Below, piece after piece: positions 7,009-15,863 of a stretch of 24,323 bases of DNA (the stretch's first letter is position 1; each line of letters opens with the position of its first letter). Source of the DNA: Pseudomonadota bacterium (GTDB lineage: Bacteria > Pseudomonadota > Alphaproteobacteria > JAAXGF01); contig JADFMW010000010.1 in assembly GCA_022563655.1 (NCBI GenBank), positions 1-24,323 on the forward strand, read 5' to 3'. The notes under the pieces are model-generated. The model did no database searches and was not told the origin of the DNA. It worked only from the letters and a program-made list of their open reading frames with translations. The translations under genes were made by a program, and so were the position numbers.

Positions 7009-8427
7009 TCACACCGGGACGCGGTCATGCCCCTCGTGCTCGGCCTCGGGCTCGGGCTCGGGCTCGTGCTCGGGCTCGGGCGCCGTCTCGCGCATGGTGA
7101 CGAATTCCTCGGCCGAGGTCGGGTGAATGCCGACCGTGGCGTCGAACTGCGCCTTGGTGGCGCCGCACTTGATCGCGATGCCGATGCCCTGGATGATCTC
7201 GCCGGCGTCCGCGCCGACCATGTGGCAACCGACGACGCGCCCCGAGGCGCGCTCGACGATCAGCTTCATCATCGTCCGCTCGTCGCGGCCGCTCAGCGTG
7301 TGCTTGAGCGCGCGGAACTCGCTCTTGTAGACATCGACGGCGCCGTAGCGCTCGCGCGCCCGGGCCTCGGTCAGACCGACCGTGCCGATGCTCGGCTGGC
7401 TGAACACGCACGAGGGCACGTCCGCGTGGTCGATCATGGTCGGGTTGCCGCCAAACAGCGTATCGGCCACCGCGTGGCCCTCGCGGATCGCCACCGGCGT
7501 GAGATTGACGCGGTCGGTCGCGTCGCCGACGGCGAAGATGTTTTCGACCGACGAGCGCGAGTACGCGTCGACCGCCACCGCGCCCTTCTCGTCGAGCTCG
7601 ACGCCGGCCTCCTCGAGGCCGATACCTCTGGTGTTGGGCGCGCGCCCGGTGGCGTACATGATGCGCTCGGCCTCGAGACGAGAGCCGTCGGCGAGGGTGG
7701 CGCGCAGCGCGCCGTCCGCCTGCTCGATACGCTCGATGTCGGCGTCGAAGCGCACGTCGATGCCCTTCTTGGTCATCTCCCCGGCAAGGGTGCGGCGCAC
7801 GTCGTCGTCGAATCCGCGCAGAAACAGCGGCCCGCGGTAGAGCTGGATCACCTCGCACCCCAGGCCGTGAAAGATGCCGGCGAACTCGACCGCGATGTAG
7901 CCGCCGCCGACGACGACCACGCGCTCGGGCAGGCGGTCGAGGAAGAACGCCTCGTTCGAGGTGATGGCGTGCTCGGCGCCGGGGACCTCGGGCACGACGG
8001 GCCAGCCGCCGGTGGCGACCAGGATGTGCCCGGCGGTGACGGTCGTGCCGCCGACCTCGATCGTGTGCGCATCGGCGACGGTGGCGCGGGCCTCGAAGAT
8101 CTCGACGCCCGAGTCCCTCAACAGCCGATCGTAGACGCCGTTGAGGCGCGCGATCTCCGCGTTCTTGTTGGCGAGCAGCCGCGGCCACTCGAAGCGGCGC
8201 GCGCCGAGCGTCCAGCCGAAGCCGGCGGCGTCCTCGAAGTCCTCGGCGAAGTGCGCGGCGTAAACGAACAGCTTCTTGGGCACGCAGCCGACGTTGACGC
8301 AGGTGCCGCCGAGGTAGCGCTCCTCGGCGACCGCGACGCGCGCGCCGTGCGACGCCGCGATCCGGGCCGCGCGCACGCCGCCCGATCCCCCACCGATGAC
8401 GAAGAAGTCGTGGTCGTATTTGGCCAT
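7009..8427 (-). CDS. gor: Glutathione-disulfide reductase
   Basis: 472 aa. This FAD- and NADPH-dependent class I disulfide reductase keeps cytosolic glutathione reduced. Seen: FAD-binding IGGGSGGVRAARIAA (11-25), the redox-active pair Cys43/Cys48 in GGTCVNVGCVPKK, NAD(P)-binding VVGGGYIAVEFAGI, ATGRAPNT, the FAD site FAVGDATDRVNLTPVA, and the C-terminal dimer-interface HPTSAEEFVT with the active-site His. The last ~25 residues are an odd Glu/Pro/His repeat tail (EPEHEPEPEPEAEHEGH), encoded by a CGGGCT-type repeat. GAGGG precedes the start. It sits between gabD and the DAHP synthase gene on the same strand. Confidence 0.95.
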   Translation of the reverse strand: MAKYDHDFFVIGGGSGGVRAARIAASHGARVAVAEERYLGGTCVNVGCVPKKLFVYAAHFAEDFEDAAGFGWTLGARRFEWPRLLANKNAEIARLNGVYDRLLRDSGVEIFEARATVADAHTIEVGGTTVTAGHILVATGGWPVVPEVPGAEHAITSNEAFFLDRLPERVVVVGGGYIAVEFAGIFHGLGCEVIQLYRGPLFLRGFDDDVRRTLAGEMTKKGIDVRFDADIERIEQADGALRATLADGSRLEAERIMYATGRAPNTRGIGLEEAGVELDEKGAVAVDAYSRSSVENIFAVGDATDRVNLTPVAIREGHAVADTLFGGNPTMIDHADVPSCVFSQPSIGTVGLTEARARERYGAVDVYKSEFRALKHTLSGRDERTMMKLIVERASGRVVGCHMVGADAGEIIQGIGIAIKCGATKAQFDATVGIHPTSAEEFVTMRETAPEPEHEPEPEPEAEHEGHDRVPV

Positions 8428-8440
8428 GGCCCAGCCCTCG

Positions 8441-8540
8441 GCTTTCAGAAGTCAGCGCTCAGGGATCAGCTTTCAGCGGATAGCCGACCGCTGACAGCTG
8501 ACTGCTGACTGCTGGCAGCTAATAGCTGACCGCCGACGGC
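8441..8540. repeat. GCTGAC-rich simple repeat cluster
   Basis: The intergenic space between the gabD stop and the gor start is filled with variants of TCAGC, GCTGAC and CAGCTGA in both orientations (for example CTGACAGCTGACTGCTGACT). These can form several alternative hairpins. It may be a repeat-derived spacer and partial terminator; no promoter stands out. Confidence 0.6.
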
Positions 8541-8543
8541 TCG

Positions 8544-10001
8544 TTATCGGTCGATGCCGCCCATGCACAGGTACTTGACCTCGAGGTACTCCTCGATGCC
8601 GTGGTGCGCGCCCTCGCGGCCGACGCCCGATTCCTTCATGCCGCCGAACGGCGCCACCTCGGTCGAGATGATGCCCTCGTTGATGCCGACGATGCCGGTC
8701 TCGAGGCCCTCGGCGACGCGCCAGATGCGGCCGATGTCGCGGCTGTAGAAATACGAGCACAGGCCGAACTCGGTGTCGTTGGCGAGCCGCAGCGCCTCGT
8801 CCTCGGTCGAGAACCTGAACAACGGCGCGACCGGCCCGAAGGTCTCCTCGCGGGCGATCTTCATCTGGGTGTCGACGTCGGCCAGCACCGTCGGCTCGAA
8901 GAAGGTGCCGCCCAGGGCGTGGCGCTTGCCGCCGGTGACCACGCGGGCGCCCTTGGCGAGCGCGTCGCCGATGTGGTCCTCGACCTTGGCGAGCGCGTTC
9001 TCGTCGATCAGCGGCCCCTGCTGGGTCTCGCCCTTGAGGCCGTCGCCGACGACCAGCTTGGAAGCGGCGGCGGCGAGCTTCTCGCTGAACTCGTCGTAGA
9101 CCCCGTCCTGCACCAGGATGCGGTTGGCGCAGACGCAGGTCTGGCCGGTGTTGCGGTACTTCGAGGCCATGGCGCCGGTCACCGCGGCGTCGATCTGGGC
9201 GTCGTCGAAGACGATGAACGGGGCGTTGCCGCCGAGCTCCATCGACACCTTCTTCACCGTCCGCGCGCACTGCTCCATCAGCGTCTTGCCGACCTCGGTC
9301 GAGCCGGTGAACGTGAGCTTGCGCACGGTCGGGTTGGACGTCATCTCGCCGCCGATGGCCTGCGCCGAGCCGGTGATGACATTGAACACGCCCTTGGGCA
9401 CGCCGGCGCGCTCGGCGAGCTCGGCCAGCGCCAGCGCCGAGTAGGGCGTCTGCGACGCCGGCTTGGAGACCACCGTGCAGCCCGCCGCCAGCGCCGGGCC
9501 GACCTTGCGGGTGATCATCGCCGAGGGGAAGTTCCACGGCGTGATGGTGGCGACCACGCCGACCGGCTCCTTGATGACGACGATGCGGCGGTCGGCGAAG
9601 GTCTGCGGGATGACGTCGCCGTAGGTGCGCTTGCCCTCCTCGGCGAACCACTCGATGAACGACGCGGAGTAGGCGACCTCGCCTCGCGACTCGGCCAACG
9701 GCTTGCCCTGCTCGGCGGTCATCAGCACCGCCAGGTCCTCCTGGTTCGCCATCATCAGGTCGTAGAGCCGGCGCAGGATGTGCGCCCGCTCCTTGGCCGT
9801 CTTGGCGCGCCAGGCGGGATACGCCGCGCTCGCCGCCTCGATGGCGCGGCGCGTCTCGGCGGCGCCCAGCTTCGGCACGACGCCGAGAATGTCGCCGGTC
9901 GCCGGGTTGTTGACGTCGATGGTCTCGCCGCCGTCGGCGCCGACCCAGGCGCCGTCGATGTAGCATTCCTGGCGGAACAGGGTGCTATCCTTAAGTTGCA
10001 T
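8544..10001 (-). CDS. gabD: NAD(P)-dependent succinate-semialdehyde dehydrogenase
   Basis: 485 aa, aldehyde dehydrogenase superfamily, GabD subgroup: oxidises succinate semialdehyde to succinate in GABA/4-hydroxybutyrate breakdown. Seen: TITPWNFPSAMITRK, KPASQTPYSALAL, FTGSTEVGK, the general-base Glu in MELGGNAPFIVFDDA, the nucleophile Cys in YRNTGQTCVCANR, the ETFGPVAP segment and the C-terminal PFGGMKESGVGREG and GIEEYLEVKYLCMGG typical of GabD. A longer frame reaches 10064, but the ATG at 10001 has GAGGAGG eight bases upstream and fits the family start. No GABA aminotransferase gene is adjacent, so another semialdehyde (for example glutarate semialdehyde) is possible. Confidence 0.93.
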   Translation of the reverse strand: MQLKDSTLFRQECYIDGAWVGADGGETIDVNNPATGDILGVVPKLGAAETRRAIEAASAAYPAWRAKTAKERAHILRRLYDLMMANQEDLAVLMTAEQGKPLAESRGEVAYSASFIEWFAEEGKRTYGDVIPQTFADRRIVVIKEPVGVVATITPWNFPSAMITRKVGPALAAGCTVVSKPASQTPYSALALAELAERAGVPKGVFNVITGSAQAIGGEMTSNPTVRKLTFTGSTEVGKTLMEQCARTVKKVSMELGGNAPFIVFDDAQIDAAVTGAMASKYRNTGQTCVCANRILVQDGVYDEFSEKLAAAASKLVVGDGLKGETQQGPLIDENALAKVEDHIGDALAKGARVVTGGKRHALGGTFFEPTVLADVDTQMKIAREETFGPVAPLFRFSTEDEALRLANDTEFGLCSYFYSRDIGRIWRVAEGLETGIVGINEGIISTEVAPFGGMKESGVGREGAHHGIEEYLEVKYLCMGGIDR

Positions 10002-10041
10002 GGCGTGTCCTCCTCGGCGCGATGAACGGCGGCGCGGACGT

Positions 10042-10120
10042 GGCCGCGTCGATGCGGTGGTCAATCATAGACCCCCGGCGGAGCGCATTACAGCCCAACG
10101 AGCACCTGGCGACCGATGCG
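10042..10120. repeat. Imperfect ~78-bp direct repeat, copy A
   Basis: Aligns over its length with 10630-10707 at roughly three quarters identity, with a three-base gap. Both copies read, on the minus strand, the end of a frame IGRQV..GL plus a stop codon and then a similar non-coding stretch. The two copies bracket the SnoaL-like gene. The gene-free stretch 10002-10200 also holds a 16-base direct repeat (CCATTCACGGAGATGG, then one with a single change) and a doubled CTAAAGCCGGG. Confidence 0.6.
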
Positions 10121-10200
10121 CCGCCCATTCCCTTCCATTCACGGAGATGGCCTCTCCATTCACAGAGATGGACAGGAATCGAAGTCAGTCTAAAGCCGGG

Positions 10201-10575
10201 CTAAAGCCGGGATTTTCGGTAGGAACGTTTCGCCGCAATCTTGCCGTCCCGTATCGTGAGGACGTCCACCAGATGGACCTCGAACGGCGACCCGCCCGTC
10301 GGCGTGCCGGTGGTGACCGATTCGACGACCGCGAACTGGTCGGAAACGAAGTGCCGGATCTCGGCGAAATGCAGGTCGGGGATGCGTTCGAATATCGCCG
10401 CGGCCTGCTTTAGCGCCGCCTCCTTGCCGACGGCGCGTTCGCCGTGGGGCTCGGGGCCGAACGACGCCTCGAAAACGGCATCTTCCGTGAACATCTCCGC
10501 GATGCCGTCGATGTCGTGCTGGTCCCAAACGGTATTGAACCGGCGGATAAACGCCTCGCCGTCGAAACTCGCCAT
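10201..10575 (-). CDS. SnoaL/NTF2-like domain protein
   Basis: 124 aa, one cone-shaped NTF2/SnoaL-like fold. Typical features: FIRRFNTVWDQHDIDGIAEMFTEDAVFE at residues 9-36, the central FERIPDLHF and the C-terminal VHLVDVLTIRDGKIAAKRSY. Members include polyketide cyclases, isomerases and many orphan ligand-binding proteins, so no substrate can be assigned. The start has GGGAGG seven bases upstream. It is on the same strand as gabD but separated by about 200 bases, and is bracketed by an imperfect repeat, which suggests insertion or segmental duplication. Confidence 0.85.
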   Translation of the reverse strand: MASFDGEAFIRRFNTVWDQHDIDGIAEMFTEDAVFEASFGPEPHGERAVGKEAALKQAAAIFERIPDLHFAEIRHFVSDQFAVVESVTTGTPTGGSPFEVHLVDVLTIRDGKIAAKRSYRKSRL

Positions 10576-10629
10576 CAGACCCTCCCTAGGACAAACCGTA
10601 TTTTTCGATCGCTTCGGGGACGCCGCGAC

Positions 10630-10707
10630 GCCGCGTCGGTGCGCGGCGGATTATAGGCCGGCGGCGGGACGCGTTACAGCCCGGCGACCACCTGGCGTCC
10701 GATGGCG
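10630..10707. repeat. Imperfect ~78-bp direct repeat, copy B
   Basis: Counterpart of 10042-10120. Its core TTACAGCCC...CACCTGGCG...CCGATG carries the stop codon of the small minus-strand frame ending at 10674. Confidence 0.6.
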
Positions 10708-10796
10708 CAGACCCAGGCACGGCAACCCGTGGTGATGAACGGGTTGCCGCTCGCGACGGCGGCGGTGTCCCCAGCCTCAAAGCCCGGCATGGTCAT
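10674..10796 (-). pseudogene. C-terminal gene fragment ending IGRQVVAGL
   Basis: A 40-codon frame (MTMPGFEAGD..., NPFITTGCRAWVCAIGRQVVAGL in part) starts ten bases after the stop of the large ATPase gene. No Shine-Dalgarno is visible. Its last residues recur as IGRQVLVGL plus stop in repeat copy A, which argues that both are remnants of one gene's 3' end rather than small genes. The parent family is not recognised. Confidence 0.35.
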
Positions 10797-10806
10797 AGCA
10801 GCACAA

Positions 10807-13800
10807 CTACTTGACGCTTTTTTCCCTCAGAAATTCCGAAATTTTTGAAACCCATTCGGAGATCGATACGCCCTTATCCCACACAGAGAATGGCACCTCG
10901 TAGCGGAGGGCCGAGTCGTTGCGAATTCCGATCGGACTGGTCCTAGCGGCTTCGACCAACTGACACGTTTCTTCGACCTTGCCGCCGATATCAGGGACGA
11001 TTTTGGCTAACGGTTCCACCCTAGCGGCCGTCCACGCCTCGTCTAGCTCGTCTGTTGAGAGGTTGCGCAGGTCAACGACACAGAGCACGTAATGGGTCGG
11101 GTTTATCGACGCCGTTTCGGCCTGCGTAGGCGTAAGACGCGCCTGCCCCTTTGTCGTCGCCTTTACCTCAAGAAGGTACGGCCCAATCTCAAGTATAGTT
11201 GTCGCGTCTTCGATCACTTCGTCTGTCGGAGGCGTAACCTCGTAATCGAAGCCTTTGTCGATGAGTTCAAGCTTTAGGTCATAGCTTTCCATTGCCGACT
11301 TGATGGCTTCTTGAACGGCCATACCCAAGCGTCGACATCGTTCTACGTCCCGGGACCGCCGACGTCCCGCCTCAACTTCCTCGGCGAGCGATTCATACAA
11401 CCCCGGATCGGCACCAACAGATTCAACTAGTTTGGCAAGTCCATTGCGCAGTTCCTGACGCTTTTCCGCGTCCGGCGCTATGCCGAGTAGTCGCAAATCG
11501 AGCTCGTCGAATTCAAACCATTTGCTGAGCAGCTCGATTGCAGCATCATTCTGTTCTAACCACGCTGGGTCCAATAGATCCTTCAGTGTTGCTGCGTTTG
11601 CGACCATCTTGACGGGCTTGCCATCTTCACCAGGTACGGGAACCCACGCCCGGTATTTCAGGTCGGCCAACCAGAGTGCCCCGTGCACTAGAATATCAAC
11701 GTCTTCTCTGGACTTCCGCCCCTTCACAACCCGTTTTTCTTGCCACGCGGGGTCGTGTGGCGCGATATGGCACAGAACGAGGCCGAGCAGTGCACGGGCT
11801 TTATCTATCCCTTCCTGGCAGCGGTTCAGTACTGCGGGCTGCAACAGGGCGATTTGGCTGAACGTCTCGCCTCTGACAACGATGCCCTCTGTGTCGTCTA
11901 CCAAACTGATGGCGGCCAGACGCCGTTCCTGCAATTCGGCTGGCGTGTCGGTCGTGATCGGGTCCGCGATTGCGATTCCCCATTCAACGAGCGCCGCGAC
12001 ACTATCGGGGATCGGGCTTCCCTCTTCTTCGCAACCCGCATAGAAATCGGCCAATACGCGGTCAGGCGGAAAGGCTTTAGCAAACGGTCTCGCCAATTCG
12101 TGCCAGCTGCACACGGGGGCCATCATCATCCGGCTATGGCTCCACCTAACGGCGCGTTGGTTTGACGCGATCAGCGGCATCTTCCTTGCGATCGAAGCGG
12201 CGTTTTTTCCATGTGACTCCCATAGGTAAACGAGAAGCCGGACGCTGGCTTTCTGCAGCTCGGTAGTGGCTTCGTCGCAGTCCTCGTCCTCAGGAAGCCT
12301 TTCGTGTAGGTGCTTCAGCGCCGTGTCGATTACATCGGCCTCTGAAACGCTCGTCGGGATCGCCTGTTCAATCGTCTCCGTTAGAAAGGTCAATCCGGCC
12401 GCCTCTGCGATTTCCTCGAAGCCGCCAAGCAGCAACTCGCTGCGAATGTCGTAACCCATGTCCCTGCAAATGTCTTTGAGTCGATCGGGAACACCGCCGT
12501 CGCGCCGCAGCTCTGAGTGTGAACAGAGGCGTTGGTTCTGATCGGGTACCATCCCCGCAAGCACAGACAGGTCTACGCCAGCGCGTTTGCTCCAGCATTC
12601 GCCCACGATATCAAAAAACCTAGCCAACCACTGCTTGGGATCGCCCTCAACGTGAAGCTGATCCAGGGTTTCTGCCTCGTCACGGACATATTCCGCAAGC
12701 CTGCTTACGGTGACGCGAGCGAGTTGTAGACCCAAGCCGTGCCAGCCTTCAGCGATTTCAGTCCAGTCGAGGGCTAGCTCTTTGCGTGGTGGTAGCAGGT
12801 CTGTTGACGCTCGCACCAGCGGCCACATTCGCTCGATTGTTGTTTCGTCCGCCGATGAGTTTGGCAAGAGACGCGGAATGACGAAATCCGCGAACGAACC
12901 TTCCGAGGTAATCGCCGGCAGGACCTGCGACATGCAATCGACGATGGATAATCTGGCCAGACGCTCCGCGAAAGAGGCGAGTTTTTCAGTCCACCACTGG
13001 CCTTCTTCAGCATCGGTCTGGTCGAACGTTGTAGCTGGCTTGCATGCCCGCGCGAGCAAATGTGCGTCTTCCCATTTCTGGTCAAAGGCGTATTTAACAG
13101 CCACAACCGCCGCATCGAACGCGTCTTCCAATAACCGCTTGTCCTCGTCAGTCATAAACAATTTGCTGCGCTCTTGGTCGGGTTCGAATTTCCCATCGAG
13201 CACGAAGTTAATTGGAAGGAAGCCTGATCCGCGCAAAGGGTATTCTCGGAATACGCGTGGCGCGTCCGGTTGGGGCAGCCGAACCTTCCAACCGTCTTCC
13301 AAACGTTCCAACAATACGAGGGCCGCAGCCTTTCCACCTTCTCGGGTCATAAACCGATACACACGAATTTCGGGCAATGTGCTACCGTTCCGATCAACCT
13401 TAAGTAAACGATACTCGACGTAGCCATCGTCGAGCACATCTCCTTGTATCTCCCCCGCCGTCCAAACCTCTGAGCAGCCTTCTTTCGTCTCAAGCTCAAC
13501 GCGGCCAAGGCTCGTACGGGTCGCGAACAGGTAGGGTAAGGCCCGCTTCAGCGCCTCAAGCCCAAGGGTAAGCGGACTATCGTCGGTAATTGGGTATTTG
13601 AAACGGGCTGAAGGAACCCGATCCAAATCACTGAGCGGCGTCGCAGCGCGGATAGCGTCGTTACAGGAGTGGATGTTTTCCAAAATCGCATCTTCGTCAC
13701 CGCTGCGGTCGAGCATCAACTCGAATTGCTCGTAGCCGGCTCCCACTTCGAGCAACCCGTGCAGTTCGGTTTGCTCAGCTAAGACGTGTGTGACGAGAAA

Positions 13801-14136
13801 CCCGGTGCCGAAGCGGCCAGTCGTAACATCGGACTCGAACTCCTTGCTCGATCCGCCCGAGAGCAGCGCCGCCAATTCAAGCGAAGTAAACGGCGCACCG
13901 TCGTGTTCGAATACGACCTTCGACGATTCGCGGCGAAGACCAATCGTTATGAACGACCTGTCTTCGCGCGGCCCGGAATCTAGAGCATTTTGAAGCAACT
14001 CGAATGGCCAACGAAGACCAGCAGGGTGAGGGTTCTGTTGAGCTTTGGCTACACTAGCGCGAATGCTCCGCGCTTCGTTGCGATTGAGCTGTTCCTTGCG
14101 AGCTTCCTCGTATTTCTTGAATGCTATTTTGCTCAT
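10807..14136 (-). CDS. Sacsin-type GHKL ATPase with C-terminal NOV_C-like nuclease domain; putative defence protein
   Basis: 1109 aa. The N-terminus carries a Bergerat (GHKL/HSP90-like) ATP-binding fold of the sacsin type: RWPFELLQNALDS (43-55, Glu46 and Asn50 for Mg-ATP), EHDGAPF (77-83) and the glycine lid TGRFGTGFLVTHVL (106-119). The middle 750 residues are mostly helical and unassigned. The C-terminus (about 930-1050) looks like a NOV_C/DUF3883-type PD-(D/E)xK domain: GFDYEV with Asp964, then LLEVKATTKGQ with Glu990 and Lys992, then LTPTQAETA. Sacsin-type ATPases joined to such nuclease domains are known in predicted prokaryotic conflict systems. The gene stands alone, is visibly lower in GC than its neighbours, and lies at the far end of the glmS-downstream array. 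Only a weak GGCGGA precedes the start. Target and trigger are unknown; the defence role is inference. Confidence 0.75.
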   Translation of the reverse strand: MSKIAFKKYEEARKEQLNRNEARSIRASVAKAQQNPHPAGLRWPFELLQNALDSGPREDRSFITIGLRRESSKVVFEHDGAPFTSLELAALLSGGSSKEFESDVTTGRFGTGFLVTHVLAEQTELHGLLEVGAGYEQFELMLDRSGDEDAILENIHSCNDAIRAATPLSDLDRVPSARFKYPITDDSPLTLGLEALKRALPYLFATRTSLGRVELETKEGCSEVWTAGEIQGDVLDDGYVEYRLLKVDRNGSTLPEIRVYRFMTREGGKAAALVLLERLEDGWKVRLPQPDAPRVFREYPLRGSGFLPINFVLDGKFEPDQERSKLFMTDEDKRLLEDAFDAAVVAVKYAFDQKWEDAHLLARACKPATTFDQTDAEEGQWWTEKLASFAERLARLSIVDCMSQVLPAITSEGSFADFVIPRLLPNSSADETTIERMWPLVRASTDLLPPRKELALDWTEIAEGWHGLGLQLARVTVSRLAEYVRDEAETLDQLHVEGDPKQWLARFFDIVGECWSKRAGVDLSVLAGMVPDQNQRLCSHSELRRDGGVPDRLKDICRDMGYDIRSELLLGGFEEIAEAAGLTFLTETIEQAIPTSVSEADVIDTALKHLHERLPEDEDCDEATTELQKASVRLLVYLWESHGKNAASIARKMPLIASNQRAVRWSHSRMMMAPVCSWHELARPFAKAFPPDRVLADFYAGCEEEGSPIPDSVAALVEWGIAIADPITTDTPAELQERRLAAISLVDDTEGIVVRGETFSQIALLQPAVLNRCQEGIDKARALLGLVLCHIAPHDPAWQEKRVVKGRKSREDVDILVHGALWLADLKYRAWVPVPGEDGKPVKMVANAATLKDLLDPAWLEQNDAAIELLSKWFEFDELDLRLLGIAPDAEKRQELRNGLAKLVESVGADPGLYESLAEEVEAGRRRSRDVERCRRLGMAVQEAIKSAMESYDLKLELIDKGFDYEVTPPTDEVIEDATTILEIGPYLLEVKATTKGQARLTPTQAETASINPTHYVLCVVDLRNLSTDELDEAWTAARVEPLAKIVPDIGGKVEETCQLVEAARTSPIGIRNDSALRYEVPFSVWDKGVSISEWVSKISEFLREKSVK

Positions 14137-14301
14137 GTTTCCGCCCAGTCGCGTCGCTTATCGTGCAAATTCCTCATCAAATCAGCCGATCTTTCCCAGG
14201 CAACCTCCACAACCTGAGAGATTGTAATCGAACGCGGCCATTCGGGAAACCGGCAACGGCCTACCCCTCGCCTGGCAACATATCAGATATTGTGCGACGC
14301 T

Positions 14302-14322
14302 CAAAACTGGCTCGTTTGAGCC
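14302..14322 (-). terminator. Hairpin GGCTC/GAGCC with T-run (minus strand)
   Basis: GGCTCGTTTGAGCC at 14309-14322 has a 5-bp stem. On the minus strand it is followed by AG and TTTT, a good intrinsic terminator for the dsbA-like gene. The same hairpin, with one base changed, follows the intact glmS at 17231-17244. Confidence 0.65.
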
Positions 14323-14365
14323 ATTTCCTCCCCCCACTCCACGGTCACGCTCCTGGCGAGGTTGC
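14308..14365 (-). pseudogene. glmS 3'-end remnant 1 with its terminator hairpin
   Basis: Bases 14336-14365 encode the final NLARSVTVE-type residues of glmS on the minus strand. They are identical over 30 bases to remnant 2 (15869-15898) and differ from the intact glmS end at three positions. The stop codon has become TGG. The downstream hairpin of glmS is kept with nearly the same spacing. Homology ends at 14365, where a GC hairpin (14365-14382) begins. The gene-free stretch 14137-14451 otherwise shows only the likely promoter region of the ATPase gene. Confidence 0.8.
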
Positions 14366-14451
14366 CGGCCCCGCCGGGCCGGGTTCCGTGTGGCGGCGCG
14401 GCGCGGGCCCGACGTTCTTTTTCATGGGGCGGCCCGGCCGCTCGGCGTGTC

Positions 14452-15138
14452 CTAAAGCCGCAGCCGCCCCCGTTGCAGCGCGATTGCCCGAGCCGAGAAC
14501 TGCTTGCCCCCCAAGTCCGCGCGGGCCTCGGCAATATACCGCTTCAACGCCTTGAGACTGACGGCGCCGGGGATGACCTTGTCGCCGATCACGAACGCGG
14601 GCGTGCCTCTGATTCCCAACGCATCGGCGAGATCCCAGTTGCGCTTGATCGCCTGCAGGATCTCGGGCGCGAACATTGCGGTCTTGAGCCGCTCGGGGTC
14701 GAGGCCCACGCCGCGGGCGAGTCGCAGGATGCGCGGCTCCGTCAGCAGCCCGCGGCTCGACATCATGGCGATGTGGAATGGCACATACTTGCGGGGGTCC
14801 TGCGCGTTCGCGGCGAGCGCGGCGCGCGCGGCAACGACCGATTCGCGGCCGAGGATGGGGTACTCCTTGAAGATGAGGCGCACGTCCGGTTCATCCTCGA
14901 GGACCGTCATCACGACCTTGAGCACGCTCTTGCAGACAACACAGTGATAGTCGAAGAACTCGATCAACGTCACGCCGCCCTTGGGGTTGCCCGTTACCGG
15001 TGAGTCGGGGTCATCGAAGAGCGACTTGGGATGCGACGCCAGGCTGTTTCGCACCCAGCCGCCACTCAGCGCAACGATTGTCAGCGCCAGCGCGGCGGCG
15101 AGGGTGATGCCTTGCAGTGTGTTGTTCTTTTTGTACAT
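14452..15138 (-). CDS. DsbA-family thiol oxidoreductase, exported
   Basis: 228 aa, thioredoxin-like fold of the DsbA/Com1 type acting in the periplasm on protein disulfides. The signal anchor is at about residues 9-27 (LQGITLAAALALTIVALSG). The active site is FFDYHCVVCK with Cys66 and Cys69; the dipeptide Val-Val replaces the common Pro-Tyr or Pro-His, which should shift redox behaviour. The cis-Pro loop is GIRGTPAFVIGDKVIPG. The end (VSLKALKRYIAEARAD) is typical of the family. A longer frame extends to 15399, but the ATG at 15138 gives the signal peptide and has AAAGGA eight bases upstream. It lies between two glmS remnants, so it is probable cargo. No DsbB partner is near. Confidence 0.88.
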   Translation of the reverse strand: MYKKNNTLQGITLAAALALTIVALSGGWVRNSLASHPKSLFDDPDSPVTGNPKGGVTLIEFFDYHCVVCKSVLKVVMTVLEDEPDVRLIFKEYPILGRESVVAARAALAANAQDPRKYVPFHIAMMSSRGLLTEPRILRLARGVGLDPERLKTAMFAPEILQAIKRNWDLADALGIRGTPAFVIGDKVIPGAVSLKALKRYIAEARADLGGKQFSARAIALQRGRLRL

Positions 15139-15862
15139 GGCATTTCCTTTGGTTTTACTCGCGTGCCGGTATGGCTTCGGCGCGCGGCAACGAAGCGTGT
15201 GAGTCGGTTTCCGTGAGTGGCGATCGAACCGGATAGCGGTCGCCGGGGAGCACGCGCCGGTCGCCGACCCGGCTGGCGGCATCGTCGCCGGTGTCGCCAT
15301 CGTTAGCGGCGGATGTGGTCGGCTCGCGCACCTAGCTTCCCTCGGCTGCCTCTCACGCGGGTCAGACGTGGCCAGCGCGAACCGAGCGCCAAACGGCACT
15401 GGTTCGCTAAACTTCTGGTTTTGATTGAGTCCTCGCCCGCAGCAGACAGCGCGCTAGCGGGGCGCGCGGCCGTACCAAGCAACGTCTACAATGCTTCGAG
15501 CATTTGTTGCCTGGTCGGCCGGCCCTGAATTATTATTGTTACGCCATTCTACCTGTTACGAACATCGTGCAAATCGTCACCGGCGACACCCAGCAGCGCA
15601 TTTGTGGTCTCACTCCAACTCGCCGACACGAGTACCGCCGAACCCTCCATCCATTCCCGGCTTAACCGGGATTCCTCAACGGGCTCCACCTGATTACTTG
15701 CAATGATAGCACGGAAGGCGCCTCGGTTTCAAATCCATTGCTGATCTGGTTCGTTATCGCGCGATCCCTCTCTCCATCGGGCCGATCCGGCGACCGCGGG
15801 GCGAGCCCAGCGTCGATGTCTCTCACGCCGAAGCCGATGCCACGTTGGAGCTCGTCCGACGC
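15139..15862. other. Gene-free stretch between the dsbA-like gene and glmS remnant 2
   Basis: About 720 bases without a convincing gene. I see a short hairpin CCCGGCTTAACCGGG near 15657-15671 and mixed base composition. A plus-strand frame at about 15730-15860 (reading IADLVRYRAIPLSIGPI) looks protein-like but has no start or family match. This may be the worn remains of further inserted genes. Confidence 0.4.
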
Positions 15863-15863
15863 C

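Noticed and set aside
8601..10025. 474-codon plus-strand frame (and similar long frames over gor and the DAHP synthase gene)
   Set aside because: Antisense to clear full-length enzymes, with composition typical of a shadow frame.
14347..14425. 26-codon minus-strand frame beginning MKKNVGPAPRR after the dsbA-like gene
   Set aside because: No ribosome-binding site, and it reads out of frame through glmS remnant 1.
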